From SCBR16-9 sp964537975 (lineage in GTDB: Bacteria > Hydrogenedentota > Hydrogenedentia > Hydrogenedentales > SCBR16-9), in assembly GCA_964537975.1 (NCBI GenBank), contig CAZIDP010000017.1, positions 10,971 to 74,970 on the forward strand: a DNA stretch of 64,000 bases, given 5' to 3'. The translations under genes and the position numbers were made by a program. How positions within the stretch are numbered: the stretch's first letter is position 1; every line of letters begins with the position of its first letter. Of the stretch, positions 45,030 through 53,153 are shown one piece after another. The notes under the pieces were generated by a model. It did not search any database, had not been told where the DNA came from, and worked only from the letters and a program-made list of their open reading frames with translations.

Positions 45030-46076
45030 TTATTGAGCCAGTACTGTATTTCGCACATTGACAACCGCCTGATTGAATGCGTCAGGTTCACCCAGGAATG
45101 GTGAATGCGCGGACTGTTCGAACCACACCAGGTGCTTGCCAGCAGGCGTCTCCAGTTGATCATGAAATGCTTCAACCAATACCCATGGCGTGTTGTAGTC
45201 TTTTCGGCCACAAAAGAAAAACACCGGAACATCCAATTGTGCAATCCTGTCATAGGCATTGAAAGGTGGAGACTCGTCCCACATGGGGCCACTGCCGCGG
45301 TTCGTGCCCCGCAACCACCGGATGTAATCACGTGGCGTATATTCAGGCGCCTGAAAAGCAATCCAGGCAAGTCGCGGCATGGCAATGTCCATACTCCCGC
45401 CAAAACTATCCACCAACCTCATCAGGCTAATATAACGGTCGCGTTCAGGGAACGGTGGCGGGCCCAGCCGCTCCAGTCTGCGCTGATCTCTTTGTGTCCC
45501 ATGTAACGCAATCTGTTCCTGCACCCAGGCATACGCAACCTCTGCTGTCATGGCATCATTGATAACCTGGCTCACACTGATAAACGCGTGGTAATCATCT
45601 GGCCACTGGTGTGCCACCTGTATACCCAATTCAGAACCCCAGGAATGCCCCAGCAGAAATATTTTGTCCTGCGCGAAGCGGGCTTTCAGCCATTGTGTCA
45701 ATTCATGGGTGTCCGACATGAATTGTTCTGTGCTCATGGTGCTTTCATCAAAGTCCCTCGGGTTTGACTTACCAGCACCACGTTGGTCCCAATGCACTAC
45801 GACGAAGTCCTTTTCCAATACACTGTTGAAGTAGCGCGCAATGGGCATCTGCGCCGAACCAGGACCGCCATGTAACCACAGCAGTACCGGATTGTGTTTG
45901 TCTTCACCACGAATCAACACCCATTGTTCCAGATTGCCAATAACTACCGATTCCAGCGTTGCCACAGAATCAGGCGTTGCAATCTGCGGTGTACTACCAC
46001 AACACCCTGCCAAGGACAAGATACACACAATCAGCCATCTACCGATTCTGGATAGTTCAACATTAAATGTGATCAT
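45030..46076 (-). CDS. Lipoprotein alpha/beta hydrolase (proline iminopeptidase-like)
   Basis: 348 residues. An N-terminal signal ends in ILSLAG-C, a lipobox, so the enzyme is anchored on the periplasmic side. The hydrolase blocks LLWLHGGPGSAQMPIARYFN and VHWDQRGAGKSNP are those of the proline iminopeptidase branch. GHSWGSELGIQVAHQWPDD carries the nucleophile Ser, and FFCGRKDYNTPW and EQSAHSPFLGEP hold the other triad members. Substrate could be N-terminal proline peptides or an ester. It is 30 bp from the MenH-like gene in the same direction. Confidence 0.85.
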   Translation of the reverse strand: MITFNVELSRIGRWLIVCILSLAGCCGSTPQIATPDSVATLESVVIGNLEQWVLIRGEDKHNPVLLWLHGGPGSAQMPIARYFNSVLEKDFVVVHWDQRGAGKSNPRDFDESTMSTEQFMSDTHELTQWLKARFAQDKIFLLGHSWGSELGIQVAHQWPDDYHAFISVSQVINDAMTAEVAYAWVQEQIALHGTQRDQRRLERLGPPPFPERDRYISLMRLVDSFGGSMDIAMPRLAWIAFQAPEYTPRDYIRWLRGTNRGSGPMWDESPPFNAYDRIAQLDVPVFFFCGRKDYNTPWVLVEAFHDQLETPAGKHLVWFEQSAHSPFLGEPDAFNQAVVNVRNTVLAQ

Positions 46077-46176
46077 TCTGAAGGAATCCCCAAGAATATA
46101 GTTCTGTCTCCTATACTACGCACCTCATTTAACTAAGACTGGCAAATAAAACAGCCTGCGATTGCAACATGCAAAC

Positions 46177-48021
46177 CTATTCCGCGACATACCGGTAATT
46201 AAACCTGGCTTGCGGCGCAACATCACCACTGAGGTAGAAGTCGAGGATGTCGCCCGGTGTTTGCAAATTATCTGCCCACTTAAAATCAAGTGTTAACGGT
46301 GTATCGTTGCCAGTCAGACCAAGTGCATCACGGGGAATTGCCAGATGCATGCGGTTTCCTTCTACACGCATCGGAAGACGAACGGTTCTTTCCCAATCCC
46401 ATACGTCAGACGCAGTATTTGCTTTGTGGTGTGCCAGCCAGGTGTTGTTTTCGTCTTCAACAAACAGGTTTACAACATGGTTGTAGCCTTGCCAGCCTGT
46501 TTCCGGCTTGCCATCGGTATTAAGCAACAGTAGCATCCAGTGCGGGTCTTGCCAGGAAGTTATGGCTTCATTGGTCTCAGCATAGAAATACACATTGTCC
46601 GCATCACGGGCAACTTTCATCAATCGGAAATCGTTGCGTCCGGTCTGATTGGTGTAATGGAGCCGGGCAACACCGGGATAATCCCGGGGCAAAGTTTCAT
46701 GAACAGGATCGGTGAAATCTGGTGAGACATCGGCCCACTGCTCGAATCCCCCCGAAATGTCAATAGTTTTTTCTCCAGAACTCCGTGGTAATGGGGGTAC
46801 CCCTTTATAACGACGGACATTGTGTACGAGTTGGTAGTAATAGTTGTCCTGGTGTGCAGCCTTGGCCATCTCGATGTCTCGACTGTTTTCCTGATCGAAC
46901 TGATCAACAAACATGACTGGCTCCACGTTGCTCCTGAAGCGCCCGGCTATCCACTCATTCCAGCCTGTGACCATGACAAATGGTGGGTCCAGCTCCAGCG
47001 CACGTTCCCATTGTTCCTGCATATTCAGCCCCAAGTTGACCGCTTCCGGACGGGGGTCCTTATCTCCAGCATGAAAACTACGACCACGTGCATCGCCTTT
47101 ACTCATACTAGTTACTTTGCCATCTTCACGACGCAGGTTTTGCGCCACGGAGACATTGACTTGTTCGGGTACATCCGGATCATCGGTGTACCCGTATACT
47201 TGCGGATAAGTTGCTTCCCAGTGCCAGGCATACGACGTATTGATCATTTCAAATGGCCAATGTGCTTTACGCAAGGTAAAAAAGTCCCGGAGCTCATCAT
47301 CAGCTTCAGCAGGATCGCAAATCATCAGGGGTTTGCCTTCCCAATGAAACCACAAGGCTTCGTATAATCCGGGTTTGTACAGGTCTTCGTACAACTCACG
47401 GGCGGTTTCACCAGCACGTGTATTAACCATAAATGAAATCTGCGGGGTACGTCCTCCCTCATTTCGGATTTCCGTAAAAACTTCGCAAAGCTGCATGTAA
47501 ACATCTTTATAGGTGACACGATTCGTGGTGTCGAATATCAGGGTATCAATGCCCGCCGCAGCCAGCAGATGTGCATGCCGACGTAATACCCAAGGGTCTG
47601 CATTGCGATAATAACCGTAGAGAGGTTCTCCCCAGAAATGCATCGCACCTTGGGGTCCCCACAATGGCGAATCCGGTTTCTGTAAAGCATCCGGGTCATT
47701 GGCCATTATGTGACTGACATCATAGGGGCCATCATCTGTTGCATCATGGTAGCCATTCCACAAGAAATAAAAAATACCGACATAACGGTTCTCGCGAGGT
47801 GCCGGCGCTTCTCCTTCCAGCGTCAGAACACGCCCCAGACCATCAACTGCCGGCCAGGGCGTACCGGGATTCCTTGTATCTAAATGCATTGATCCGCCTC
47901 CATTGGTTTCTGGTGAATTATTCTGTCCTGCACTGTGTTCCATATAAAAAAATGGTGTCATGAGCATGATTATCGGTAATACGTACCATACCGCGACATG
48001 CTTATTGCATACTGGTTTCAT
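46177..48021 (-). CDS. Secreted GH71/99-like glycoside hydrolase with C-terminal carbohydrate-binding-like domain
   Basis: 614 residues. The signal peptide is MKPVCNKHVAVWYVLPIIML to about residue 35. The catalytic barrel shows RYVGIFYFLWNGYHD at its start, GIDTLIFDTTNRVTYKDVY, and FVMVTGWNEWIAGRF, the pattern of GH99-type endo-mannosidase-like enzymes in bacteria of this group. The last ~180 residues (DADNVYFYAETNEAIT, MLLLLNTDGKPETGW, NYRYVAE) form a DOMON/CBM9-like beta sandwich that binds sugars. It should act on alpha-mannan or a similar sulfated or branched glycan outside the cell. The exact linkage is unknown. Confidence 0.83.
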   Translation of the reverse strand: MKPVCNKHVAVWYVLPIIMLMTPFFYMEHSAGQNNSPETNGGGSMHLDTRNPGTPWPAVDGLGRVLTLEGEAPAPRENRYVGIFYFLWNGYHDATDDGPYDVSHIMANDPDALQKPDSPLWGPQGAMHFWGEPLYGYYRNADPWVLRRHAHLLAAAGIDTLIFDTTNRVTYKDVYMQLCEVFTEIRNEGGRTPQISFMVNTRAGETARELYEDLYKPGLYEALWFHWEGKPLMICDPAEADDELRDFFTLRKAHWPFEMINTSYAWHWEATYPQVYGYTDDPDVPEQVNVSVAQNLRREDGKVTSMSKGDARGRSFHAGDKDPRPEAVNLGLNMQEQWERALELDPPFVMVTGWNEWIAGRFRSNVEPVMFVDQFDQENSRDIEMAKAAHQDNYYYQLVHNVRRYKGVPPLPRSSGEKTIDISGGFEQWADVSPDFTDPVHETLPRDYPGVARLHYTNQTGRNDFRLMKVARDADNVYFYAETNEAITSWQDPHWMLLLLNTDGKPETGWQGYNHVVNLFVEDENNTWLAHHKANTASDVWDWERTVRLPMRVEGNRMHLAIPRDALGLTGNDTPLTLDFKWADNLQTPGDILDFYLSGDVAPQARFNYRYVAE

Positions 48022-48355
48022 TTTTATCTGGTCTCCATGATTGGGGCTATCAAGTTGAACAACAAATAAAAAGTATGCACCTTGATATAATTCAATTACA
48101 ACCCATAATTCACGATGTGTTCAATGCTTCAAGAATGGTTGACATATCTATGAATTTGCATTATCATGTCTAAATTGGTCGGGTTATGAATTATAATCGG
48201 GAATGACATGTAACCAAACAGTGTTTACATATAGTCTACAAGAATATACATAAACCTGATATTCGATGTCAGGTTTAAATTAAGGTATTGTATAGTGTGT
48301 ACAATGTGTACAAAATTGGACATTTAACATGTGCCAGAAGACAAGGAGATTCTCT
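48022..48355. other. Leader region of the Cys-rich repeat protein
   Basis: About 330 bp without a gene. Near the end, two direct copies of TGTGTACAA occur at 48297-48305 and 48306-48314, next to a TATAGT -10-like box (48291-48296). A regulator site is possible. AAGGAG seven bases before ATG 48356 fixes the downstream start. Confidence 0.35.
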
Positions 48356-49027
48356 ATGAGTGAACACCATGAAGTCGAGACCCCCGTTGAAGACAAGAGC
48401 AAAAACCGTTCCGCTATTTTGAAATGGGGTGTATTCACCCTCGCAGTTGCCCTTGTTGCTGGCCTCGCAACCAGCAATGTACTTGCTGACAAGACTGATG
48501 CCGACAACCGGGCATGTAGTTCTTCAGCCAAGGCTGCTTCCTCCGAAGGAGAAAGCGCGGGCACTGGATGTGGTTTGATGTCCTTATTTGCCAAAAACAA
48601 TGGATCCTGTGCCACAGTGCCGGATGCTTTAGCCAAGGCCGCCTCTTCTGAAGAAGAAGCCACTAGCTGTGGCGACAAGAAAGGCTGCGGCGAAAAGGCC
48701 AAGGCTGCCTCTTCTGAAGAAGAAGCCGCTAGCTGTGGTGACAAGAAAGGCTGCGGCGAAAAAGCCAAGGCCGCCTCTTCTGAAGAAGAAGCCGCTAGCT
48801 GTGGTGACAAGAAGGACTGCGGCGAAAAAGCCAAGGCTGCCTCTTCTGAAGAAGAAGCCGCTAGCTGTGGTGACAAGAAAGGCTGCGGCGAAAAAGCCAA
48901 GGCCGCCTCTTCTGAAGAAGAAGCCGCTAGCTGTGGTGACAAGAAGGACTGCGGTGAAAAAGCCAAAGCCGCCTCTTCTGAAGAAGAATCTGGTAGCTGT
49001 GGCGATAAAGGTAAAGGCTGTTCCTGA
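48356..49027 (+). CDS. Secreted cysteine-rich tandem-repeat protein
   Basis: 223 residues from ATG 48356, with AAGGAG upstream; a start nine codons earlier lacks one. An uncommonly long charged n-region (MSEHHEVETPVEDKSKNRSA) precedes a hydrophobic segment to ~43 and a possible cut after VLA-DK. Residues 93-223 are six repeats of 22 residues, AKAASSEEEAASCGDKKGCG plus EK, each with a C-G-D-K-K-(G/D)-C pair. The Cys pairs and acidic Ser-Glu blocks suggest metal binding or disulfide-rich export. It recalls Cys-Gly repeat precursors of the HvfA/bufferin kind, but no DUF692 (MNIO) enzyme is near, so that is speculation. I know no exact family. Confidence 0.8.
   Translation: MSEHHEVETPVEDKSKNRSAILKWGVFTLAVALVAGLATSNVLADKTDADNRACSSSAKAASSEGESAGTGCGLMSLFAKNNGSCATVPDALAKAASSEEEATSCGDKKGCGEKAKAASSEEEAASCGDKKGCGEKAKAASSEEEAASCGDKKDCGEKAKAASSEEEAASCGDKKGCGEKAKAASSEEEAASCGDKKDCGEKAKAASSEEESGSCGDKGKGCS
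48632..49024 (+). repeat. Six 66-bp in-frame tandem repeats
   Basis: Units begin at 48632, 48698, 48764, 48830, 48896 and 48962. Units 2 and 4 are identical in nucleotide sequence, and units 3 and 5 differ at one base. Units 2/4 encode KKGC while 3/5 encode KKDC, so a 132-bp dimer was duplicated recently. Because 66 is a multiple of three, the antisense strand is also open here. Confidence 0.9.
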
Positions 49028-49079
49028 GTTCATGCAGTAAATTTGCAGTAAAAAATAAATAGCATAAATAGTGTTTGCT

Positions 49080-49118
49080 AAGCGATTGACCATCATATTG
49101 GTTAGTCGCTTTTTCTTT
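49080..49118 (+). terminator. Terminator of the Cys-rich repeat gene
   Basis: AAGCGATTGACCA (49080-49092) pairs with TGGTTAGTCGCTT (49099-49111) using two G-T pairs, and TTTCTTTC follows. Confidence 0.8.
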
Positions 49119-49250
49119 CATAATTGCTGATGTGTAATTACGGTGTCATTTCGTTGCATCTTAACCGGCTGAAAGTGCTATTATTTCTAATATCAGGTGT
49201 TTGTAGTTTGATATCACCTGTAAAAAAATACATTACTGAGGAGACTTTCA

Positions 49251-50357
49251 TTGCCGGTTGAACCAATACTTTGGCGTGATTCGCGGCTATTTATTTTGGA
49301 TCAGACACTATTGCCGGGTAAGCAATGTGTTATACCGTTGGATACGGTAGAAGCAGTGTTTGAAGCAATACAATCGTTACGCGTACGTGGAGCACCAGCG
49401 ATTGGCATTACCGCGGCATATGGGGTGTTGGTTGGCTTGAATGAATCAAGCGTGACAAACGTTTCTGATGCATTAACGATTGTTGAAATGACGACAACTT
49501 TACTGGCAACATCACGCCCGACGGCAGTTAATTTGTTTTGGGCGCTTGATCGAATGCGGCGGATAGCGCAAAGTGTGGTTGCGCATAGTGCGGTTGCGCA
49601 TGGAAACGGAGCGCAACGTGACGGAGCACAAAGTGCATTAATTGATTTTCTGGGCGCTTTGGAAACGGAAGCCCGCGCAATACATAATGAAGATCTTCGT
49701 CTTTGCAGGGCCATAGGCGATGCAGGTGTTTCCCTAATCAATGATGGGGCTGGTATACTGACGCATTGCAATGCTGGCGGCTTGGCCACATCGGGGTATG
49801 GTACGGCACTTGCCGTCATGTTTCGAGCGCATGAGATGGGACGCAGGTTTCATGTTTATGCGGATGAAACACGACCTTTGTTGCAGGGAGCCCGTTTGAC
49901 TGCATGGGAACTGCATCATGAAGGTATACCGGTCACGGTGATTTGTGACAATATGGCGGCCAAGTTGATGCGAGACCAGCAGGTGCAACTGGTTATAGTG
50001 GGTGCAGACCGTATTACGATGAATGGCGATGTCGCCAATAAGATAGGTACTTATGGGCTGGCAGTGTTGGCACAGGCGCACGATATTCCCTTTTATGTTG
50101 CTGCGCCGTATTCAACATTTGACCCTGATATTATGCTTGGCTCGGAGATAACCATAGAAGAGCGACCAGCGACCGAGATTTCCGAATGGAACGGTGCTCG
50201 CACAGTTCCAGAAGGGGTAACTGTTTATAATCCGGCATTTGATGTTACACCAGCATCATACATAACGGGTTTTATTACTGAAAAAGGTATTCTGAACCCG
50301 CCATACGCCATTACCATAAGGTCGTTACTTGCGGATGGGAGTTTAGCCAAAGAATGA
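49251..50357 (+). CDS. mtnA: S-methyl-5-thioribose-1-phosphate isomerase
   Basis: 368 residues from TTG 49251, with AGGAG eight bases upstream. MtnA converts methylthioribose-1-phosphate to methylthioribulose-1-phosphate in methionine salvage. Blocks: SLRVRGAPAIGITAAYGVLV, TSRPTAVNLFWALDRM, ILTHCNAGGLATSGYGTALA with the catalytic Cys, YADETRPLLQGARLTAWEL and VIVGADRITMNGDVANKIGT with the catalytic Asp. Between residues ~102 and 128 there is a low-complexity insertion of Ala-His/Ala-Gln steps (AHSAVAHGNGAQRDGAQS) built from GCGCA-type repeats. The eIF2B-like fold was excluded as regulatory by the catalytic residues. Confidence 0.94.
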   Translation: MPVEPILWRDSRLFILDQTLLPGKQCVIPLDTVEAVFEAIQSLRVRGAPAIGITAAYGVLVGLNESSVTNVSDALTIVEMTTTLLATSRPTAVNLFWALDRMRRIAQSVVAHSAVAHGNGAQRDGAQSALIDFLGALETEARAIHNEDLRLCRAIGDAGVSLINDGAGILTHCNAGGLATSGYGTALAVMFRAHEMGRRFHVYADETRPLLQGARLTAWELHHEGIPVTVICDNMAAKLMRDQQVQLVIVGADRITMNGDVANKIGTYGLAVLAQAHDIPFYVAAPYSTFDPDIMLGSEITIEERPATEISEWNGARTVPEGVTVYNPAFDVTPASYITGFITEKGILNPPYAITIRSLLADGSLAKE

Positions 50358-50366
50358 CTTCATGCC

Positions 50367-52421
50367 ATGTTTGAGAGTTTGCTGCGACAAATACAAATGC
50401 TGTCTCCAGAAGAATTGGCCAATGCCTATCTGGAGGAGATGGCAATCTGCCGTGCCTGGTATGCCTCATACGAAGGCAATGAAGAGGAACGTGCACCATT
50501 TAACGATATACCCGAACGGATTCAAGCCTGGTTAAAATGCGCTGTAACGCCTAATGAACCGACTGAAGGGCACCGACAGCAACCGTTGCTACGCCGTGTT
50601 ATCAAAGCTGTAGTACAAGGTGAATTAAGCGAGATGCAGCGTGATGAGCTGGATTTCTTGCATTATGCCTGGGAGTTGTCGCATCAGGTTGATGAAAAGA
50701 TATCGGGATTGCAAAGGTCAATTCGCAGCTTGAAACCGTTTATCGCACAATTACAAAAATTACGGGAAAAGCTGGAACTCAATCCCGGTTTGCCTGCGCT
50801 GGAATTGCGTATGGGCCTGGTTACTGCTGACGACTTACGTAAAGCACAAACACGCGATATCCGTGTGTTCGGTGGTATTGCTTTGACCATTCGCGGGCCG
50901 GTCTATTTTAGTAAAGGCGACATCAAGGTTGTGGGTAATGTACCGGAAGATTGCACCCTGGTCGTAGAAGGAGGTTCTGCCTATGTATCTGGAATGGTTC
51001 AGGGTAATATTGCGGTATCGGAATCCTGTGAAGTTTTTGGTAACGTTTCTGGTGTAATCGTGGCCAGAAGAGGTGATGTACGTGGCATGAGCTTGTTGTC
51101 ACCTTCAACCGTTATTTCCAAAGAAGGAAGTGTGCATTTCCGCGAATCACTGGAACCACGTTTGGTCTTTGGTTGTAAGAAGATTCGCATCCGCGGAAAT
51201 GCGACAGGTGGCAATTATTATGGCCGGGTAGTTGAAATTGGTGACACCTTTACCAGTGGGGAACTTCATGTATCTGAAGTCGCCAGCGCGAATTTGTTTT
51301 GCTGTTCAGAAACACGCAAGTTGGTGGTATTACTGCGCAGGGGGTTGTCGTACCGGGATTACGGAGAAGTATTAACGCAAGAATCCAACCGGTTACTTTC
51401 CAACGCAATGAAGTTGCGACAAAGCATCGCCAATATACGTCTTTTACTGGATATTACGGAAAGAGAAGCAGATGAATATGCAGGCAATGTCATACTGTTT
51501 TTGCTGGGATCGGACAAAACCCAGGAGCAGGTGGAACAAATACAAAGATTACGCAGAAGAAATGCTTGTCTTAACCGATTGCTGGCGGCAGGACGATCAC
51601 TTGCCATGGCGATTGAGGATCGTATCGGTTTTCTTGAAGACAGTAATGGTGGTATGCATGAAAGTCAGTCTTCACCTTTTGGGAGCGAAGAGCGCACACT
51701 ACTCGATGAACTGGAAAAAGAACTGATGCACTTAGCTTCTGAAGGTGTTATCGAGCGTGATTTATATGATGAGCGCGATGAAATACTGCACCTGGGACGA
51801 CTCCTGCTGCGGAAGATGCTCACGCCAAAAGATGTAATTGATACTTTAAATTTGTTGTTGGCAAAAATTGATGACCTGGAGTTGAAGAAAGTAATCACCA
51901 CGGAACATGCGTTACAAATAGAAGAAACCGTTGAACGTGCCGTGGGACGTGCGGCGATCATTGATCGCGCCAAGACTGCCCGGGCACGTGTAGAAGTTCT
52001 GGGGCAATTGCTGTCAGAATGTCGTAAGCGCGGGGTGCATGAAAGCTTTCGGGATCGGGTAAACGACCGCTACGTTAATCTCATGCGGCGTAACATAGAA
52101 ATGCGATTGTCCCGAATGGGTGGGTATCGATTGGCGTTACGTGAAATTGAAGACCGTGCTGTGAAAATCAGAGAAAAACTCTGGGATGAATTTCAGGTTT
52201 CTCTTCCATTACATGTGATTGAAGGTGAAATGCTTGATGGAGCCCGGATTGTAGGATGCTTTGATACAGGGGTTAAAATTTGCATCTGGAAGCATCTGAT
52301 GGATGCGCAACAGGACCCACACGGTGGATTGTGCTACACAGAAAATACAGAAGATATACCTGTTACCTACCAGCGCTCTCCCAGGGGTATAGTAGAACGG
52401 ATAATTCCGGAAGAATCTTAG
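50367..52421 (+). CDS. FapA (DUF342)-family polymer-scaffold-like protein
   Basis: 684 residues. The centre has a right-handed parallel beta-helix of the DUF342 type: IRGPVYFSKGDIKVVGNVPE, YVSGMVQGNIAVSESCEVFG, VSGVIVARRGDVRGMSLLSP, and IRGNATGGNYYGRVVEIGD. The N-terminal ~150 and C-terminal ~330 residues are helical, with long coiled-coil stretches. Related proteins (FapA, FlgN-side scaffolds, bactofilin-like polymers) act in cell-surface assembly; a precise role here is not known. It lies ten bases after mtnA and before cmk in the same operon. Confidence 0.75.
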   Translation: MFESLLRQIQMLSPEELANAYLEEMAICRAWYASYEGNEEERAPFNDIPERIQAWLKCAVTPNEPTEGHRQQPLLRRVIKAVVQGELSEMQRDELDFLHYAWELSHQVDEKISGLQRSIRSLKPFIAQLQKLREKLELNPGLPALELRMGLVTADDLRKAQTRDIRVFGGIALTIRGPVYFSKGDIKVVGNVPEDCTLVVEGGSAYVSGMVQGNIAVSESCEVFGNVSGVIVARRGDVRGMSLLSPSTVISKEGSVHFRESLEPRLVFGCKKIRIRGNATGGNYYGRVVEIGDTFTSGELHVSEVASANLFCCSETRKLVVLLRRGLSYRDYGEVLTQESNRLLSNAMKLRQSIANIRLLLDITEREADEYAGNVILFLLGSDKTQEQVEQIQRLRRRNACLNRLLAAGRSLAMAIEDRIGFLEDSNGGMHESQSSPFGSEERTLLDELEKELMHLASEGVIERDLYDERDEILHLGRLLLRKMLTPKDVIDTLNLLLAKIDDLELKKVITTEHALQIEETVERAVGRAAIIDRAKTARARVEVLGQLLSECRKRGVHESFRDRVNDRYVNLMRRNIEMRLSRMGGYRLALREIEDRAVKIREKLWDEFQVSLPLHVIEGEMLDGARIVGCFDTGVKICIWKHLMDAQQDPHGGLCYTENTEDIPVTYQRSPRGIVERIIPEES

Positions 52422-52478
52422 TTAAAAATTAGTTTTCTGTGGCACGAATCACCCGATAGTTTCAAGGACAACCACATA

Positions 52479-53153
52479 ATGAGTTCAGCTACCCAAATCA
52501 TAGCTATTGATGGACCGGCAGGTGCCGGTAAGAGTTCAACCGCACGTATGGTTGCCCATAAGCTTGATTTTGCTTTTTTAGATACAGGCGCCATGTACCG
52601 AGCGGCAACCTGGTGGGCACTGCAACAAAACAATAATCTGGATAATCCTGAAGCACTGGCTCGTTCAACTGCTGAAATGCTGCTTGACATTCGGGAAGAA
52701 GATGGGCTACAACAGATTATAGTCAATGGTATAGATATCACTGAAGCCATACGCACAACAGAAATAACACGGCAAATATACAAGCTCGATCAGAATTCTG
52801 CCGTCCGTCGGCATTTAGTGGCTTTACAACGGCAATTCGGTGAACGTGGCCCCACCGTTGCCGAAGGTCGTGATATCGGTACTGTAGTCTTCCCAAACGC
52901 AAAATGTAAAATATATATGGATGCCAGCCCGGAGGTGCGTGCAAAGCGCCGTATGTTGCAGATGCAGGAAAAGGAGATGGCTGCTGATTACGATGCTATT
53001 TTACGAGATATTGTTGAACGGGACACCCAGGCAATGCAGCGTGCTGATTCTCCATTGTGTAAGGCAGTAGACGCTGTTTTCCTTGATACTTCAAACTTGA
53101 ATTTTGAAGAAGTAGTAAATGCAATCATAACTATCGCGAAAGAACGCTTGTGA
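52479..53153 (+). CDS. cmk: Cytidylate kinase
   Basis: 224 residues. It phosphorylates CMP and dCMP. The P-loop is IAIDGPAGAGKSSTARMVAH, then FLDTGAMYRAATWWALQQ, the CMP-binding segment AEGRDIGTVVFPNAKCKIYM with the DASPEVRAKRR lid, and ADSPLCKAVDAVFLDTSNLN. Length and motifs are normal. It starts 58 bp after the FapA-like gene, and recJ overlaps its stop by four bases. Confidence 0.96.
   Translation: MSSATQIIAIDGPAGAGKSSTARMVAHKLDFAFLDTGAMYRAATWWALQQNNNLDNPEALARSTAEMLLDIREEDGLQQIIVNGIDITEAIRTTEITRQIYKLDQNSAVRRHLVALQRQFGERGPTVAEGRDIGTVVFPNAKCKIYMDASPEVRAKRRMLQMQEKEMAADYDAILRDIVERDTQAMQRADSPLCKAVDAVFLDTSNLNFEEVVNAIITIAKERL

Noticed and set aside
48280..48966. Long minus-strand frames across the 66-bp repeats
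   Set aside because: The repeat length is a multiple of three, so any open antisense frame repeats too. The plus frame has the signal peptide, ribosome site and terminator.
48632..49024. Regular repeats that could suggest a CRISPR array
   Set aside because: Units are contiguous with no unique spacers and encode a protein in frame.
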